DNA from: Rhodanobacteraceae bacterium | Lineage (GTDB): Bacteria; Pseudomonadota; Gammaproteobacteria; Xanthomonadales; SZUA-5 | Direction of reading: 5' to 3' | Length of the DNA stretch: 64,000 nt | NCBI GenBank assembly: GCA_016713135.1 | Contig: JADJPR010000001.1 | Coordinates: 372,001-436,000, forward strand | Part shown: positions 63,201-64,000 of the stretch, in pieces | Layout of the letters: each line of letters opens with the position of its first letter | Position numbering within the stretch: the first letter of the stretch is position 1 | Notes under the pieces: model-generated | What the model was told of the DNA's origin: nothing | What the model saw: only the letters and a program-made list of their open reading frames with translations | The model's database searches: none | Made by a program: the position numbers and the translations under genes

Positions 63201-63783
63201 GGTGGCGCCGATCCTGCGCGTCACCCGCGACACCTCGGCCACGGGTTTCAGCGTCCAGCGCGAGGCCGTCGGCAACGCCACGGTGCAGTTCGTCTCGGCC
63301 GAGAAGATCGTCTTCAACTATTTCCTCGACAGCACCCTGGAAGGCGGCACCGAGATCCTCAGCCACGGTTTCCAGGGTCTCGTTGCGGCCTCGCCGAATC
63401 GTACCGGCACCTGGTTCTACGCACTGGAGGACGGCTGGGGCCAGACCTACGACAGCTACGTCACCGGCGGTGTCGCGCGCGACTTCATCACCACCTACCT
63501 GTACGACGCGGCGGGCCAGCCGCGCTGGGTGTTGACCGACGGTCTCGCCAGCGACACCGCGGCGTTGCCGACCAAGTCCTTCCGCGTGCATTGCCCCAGC
63601 TGCGGATGGTTCGACTTCTTCGACTCCGAGCAGTCTGCCGGGACCATGCGCCGCAGTTGGGTGGCGCCCAACTCCGGCACCCTCAGCACCGGCTTCACAC
63701 TGCCGGCGCCGATGAGCGGCAACTGGAACCGTACCGAAATCCCGATCTCGATCCTGACGCCGGTACAGCCAGGAGCGGAGTGA
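60271..63783 (+). CDS. Secreted S1-family serine protease (lysyl-endopeptidase-like) with PKD and C-terminal domains
   Basis: A 1170-residue exported protease. Signal peptide MRLSKLFLALLFSGAASAA; propeptide-like region to about residue 190; mature protease begins near KSGSCNIDTICTEGD, a typical lysyl-endopeptidase start. The catalytic triad reads His246 (LTANHCLAT), Asp302 (PSDMTLLRL) and Ser385 (EGGSSGSGIW), with paired cysteines. A PKD domain follows (about 450-550: AGSDLTYTATATGGSGGYRY, AWDIDGDGVYDKQ). Beyond it are two further beta-rich regions, one with NGYIGTSAATTGGDFQNRCD, and a C-terminal block (about 920-1165, FFNPRRPGNGLVSHV, WVLTDGL) common to secreted proteins of this order. It degrades extracellular protein, which would feed the POT transporters; that link is inference. 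Confidence 0.92.
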   Translation: MRLSKLFLALLFSGAASAATPPAGLDLPPVPQTAVLRFDALDRAKIDLEDLRAQDRPAPFRYALAHPVDSVKLGAEGNVGGHWSQLPDGRWLWRLPIRADAAVSVDVYFKRWRLPQGAELWFSDAKRSVVHGPYTDAHNPREGGLALPLVPGADALVELVLPADKRALLALELGHVSHGYRTAADAVKSGSCNIDTICTEGDAWREQIRSVGRYTFSSGGSSFLCTGQLVNRGNGDRDPLFLTANHCLATAAEASTLVVYWKYESPTCRVVNTGANGSSLPLSLATASQSGASLVATYAPSDMTLLRLSQAPPAAADAYWSGWDRRNAAPSSAVAIHHPQGHEKRISFENDPLTISDYEPTPGGNATTHLKVFDWDAGTTEGGSSGSGIWNADKRLVGTLHGGFAACGNNDADYYGRLFTSWAGGGSAGSRLSDHLDPAAANLETLDGRGTCDAPVVTLATSADPVAAGSDLTYTATATGGSGGYRYAWDIDGDGVYDKQDATANTLVARYNRETQFNASVRVSDSSGCTTTAQRAVSVIGHRIRLASSLGQPAEVCGDGDATIEPGERWRLTADLTNAGQRASGAEALSLFTKSTSDSVSSAPSDSFGYRVTDSTLGAQCGYQFIDITNQVPALQLTAASSVSADDDGRTGVLDLAAVNGSFNFYGQTVSQLVMSTNGYIGTSAATTGGDFQNRCDGNFANDDNGSRLAVLHDDLVAGSLRWASYAQCPRPSEVSPANQRCLVFQWNDMGLYSGSGATPTGDFDFQAVVYPQTWQIVYQYRNQIPGNGDGATVGIADPSASGRRLNASCDQPEVSAPRAVCFYHPQNLPPASADLGKLRMENPLIAVGALAPGATQQVSTFFAIDPTTSCGSRYRIGLAGSVDDQSGNFLNSTREFLVGADGNCNVSSNCAVSVPPNVNLRPGAFFNPRRPGNGLVSHVVPVQGQLPVFFAAWYTGAADRTPIWYIVQGRVQDNQVVAPILRVTRDTSATGFSVQREAVGNATVQFVSAEKIVFNYFLDSTLEGGTEILSHGFQGLVAASPNRTGTWFYALEDGWGQTYDSYVTGGVARDFITTYLYDAAGQPRWVLTDGLASDTAALPTKSFRVHCPSCGWFDFFDSEQSAGTMRRSWVAPNSGTLSTGFTLPAPMSGNWNRTEIPISILTPVQPGAE

Positions 63784-63803
63784 CGGTGGGCGGGGAATCG
63801 GCG

Positions 63804-63830
63804 GGTGTTGGTGTGGGTTGTTGGTGTTGG
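63804..63830. repeat. One-armed GTGTTGG-type heptamer run after the protease gene
   Basis: GTGTTGGTGTGGGTTGTTGG and onward, 20 bases after the protease stop. Its right arm is not seen before the window ends; either it lies beyond, or this is a half element. Confidence 0.65.
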
Positions 63831-63889
63831 AAGAAGCGCAGGCTCGCCCGTCCGCAACGGTGTCGGCTGATCCAGGGAAGCGCGGTCGG

Positions 63890-63972
63890 GTAGCCCGGAG
63901 TACGCGCCCCGCGCGCTCTCCGGGAAGTTGCGGCAAGCACCCGGAGAACCGCTGCGCGGTACTCCGGGCTAC
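63890..63972. repeat. GTAGCCCGG-type REP inverted repeat
   Basis: GTAGCCCGGAGTAC (63890-63903) and its perfect reverse complement GTACTCCGGGCTAC (63959-63972), 55 bases apart. The inner sequence holds further CTCCGGG/CCGGAG copies in both orientations. It belongs to the dispersed GTAGCCCGGG palindromes common in gammaproteobacteria and related to the stem-loop at 21499. Confidence 0.75.
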
Positions 63973-64000
63973 GTCCCTGCAAGTTCCGTGAGCGCGAGCC

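Noticed and set aside
60163..63936. 1257-codon minus-strand frame opposite the serine protease
   Set aside because: The plus strand has a signal peptide and full catalytic triad; the minus translation is low-complexity.
1..64000. tRNA, rRNA, riboswitch and integrase/att sites
   Set aside because: I looked in the gaps for cloverleaf-like or conserved RNA sequence and saw none that I could support by eye.

Overview
The window is GC-rich chromosomal DNA from a gammaproteobacterium, most likely of the Lysobacterales/Xanthomonadales (Rhodanobacteraceae-like). The basis is gene content (TAGAAT-type -10 boxes, a tyrosine/homogentisate catabolic pair, ubiB-ubiJ, trkH-trkA-ntrX-like order, a YfiF-like methylase, lysyl-endopeptidase-like secreted protease) and REP-type intergenic palindromes of the GTGGGAGCGGCTTCAGCCGCGAT and GTAGCCCGG kinds. 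The assignment is inference; no rRNA or other marker lies in the window. I saw no tRNA, rRNA, CRISPR array, transposase or integrase.

Region 1 (1-21.5 kb): two tandem giant surface or secreted proteins built from the same blocks: a paired N-terminal repeat domain, CSLREA domains, parallel beta-helix stretches, Ig-like and Calx-beta domains, and a C-terminal FG-GAP/VCBS propeller with DxNxDGxxD loops. The first copy runs in from the left edge. About 2.35 kb of it (20-2375) is nearly identical to 11247-13596 in the second copy, while the flanks have diverged, so the pair is a mosaic. The second copy (about 3683 codons if repaired) is followed, with ATGA overlaps, by a NarL-type response regulator and a membrane histidine kinase, suggesting one transcription unit.

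Region 2 (21.5-30 kb): a TPR lipoprotein and its membrane partner on the minus strand, proS with a small overlapping gene, and two tandem POT-family peptide symporters.

Region 3 (29.5-35.7 kb): a MarR repressor, hppD and hmgA with a perfect 16-bp operator palindrome against a TATAAT box, then ubiB, ubiJ and a DUF465 gene. Peptide uptake next to tyrosine degradation suggests an amino-acid-scavenging lifestyle.

Region 4 (36-48.2 kb): a two-gene RND efflux system, tmk, a glutathione transferase, two tandem trkH genes, trkA and an NtrX-like regulator without the GAFTGA loop.

Region 5 (48.3-64 kb): membrane-anchored cytochrome c5, a secreted ExeM/NucH-like nuclease, speA, a beta-hydroxyacid dehydrogenase, an SGNH esterase, a YfiF-like methylase, a large membrane ankyrin protein and a large secreted serine protease.

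Two features cut across the regions. First, from 27.8 kb to the right edge most intergenic gaps carry an unusual two-armed element: a run of 7-8-bp tandem repeats, a spacer of roughly 25-180 bp, then the same short repeat in reverse complement. The unit differs between loci (GTTGTGG/GTTGTTG, GAGGGCAC, GTGAAAA, GGGGCAC/G), yet some spacers share a 12-bp core (GTGCGAGCTTCG) and several enclose REP palindromes. This is the best candidate here for an undescribed genetic element. Second, five apparent 1-base insertions and one nonsense change break otherwise intact genes (giant proteins, POT, trkH, speA). Several lie in homopolymers of housekeeping genes, so sequencing or assembly error is the leading explanation.
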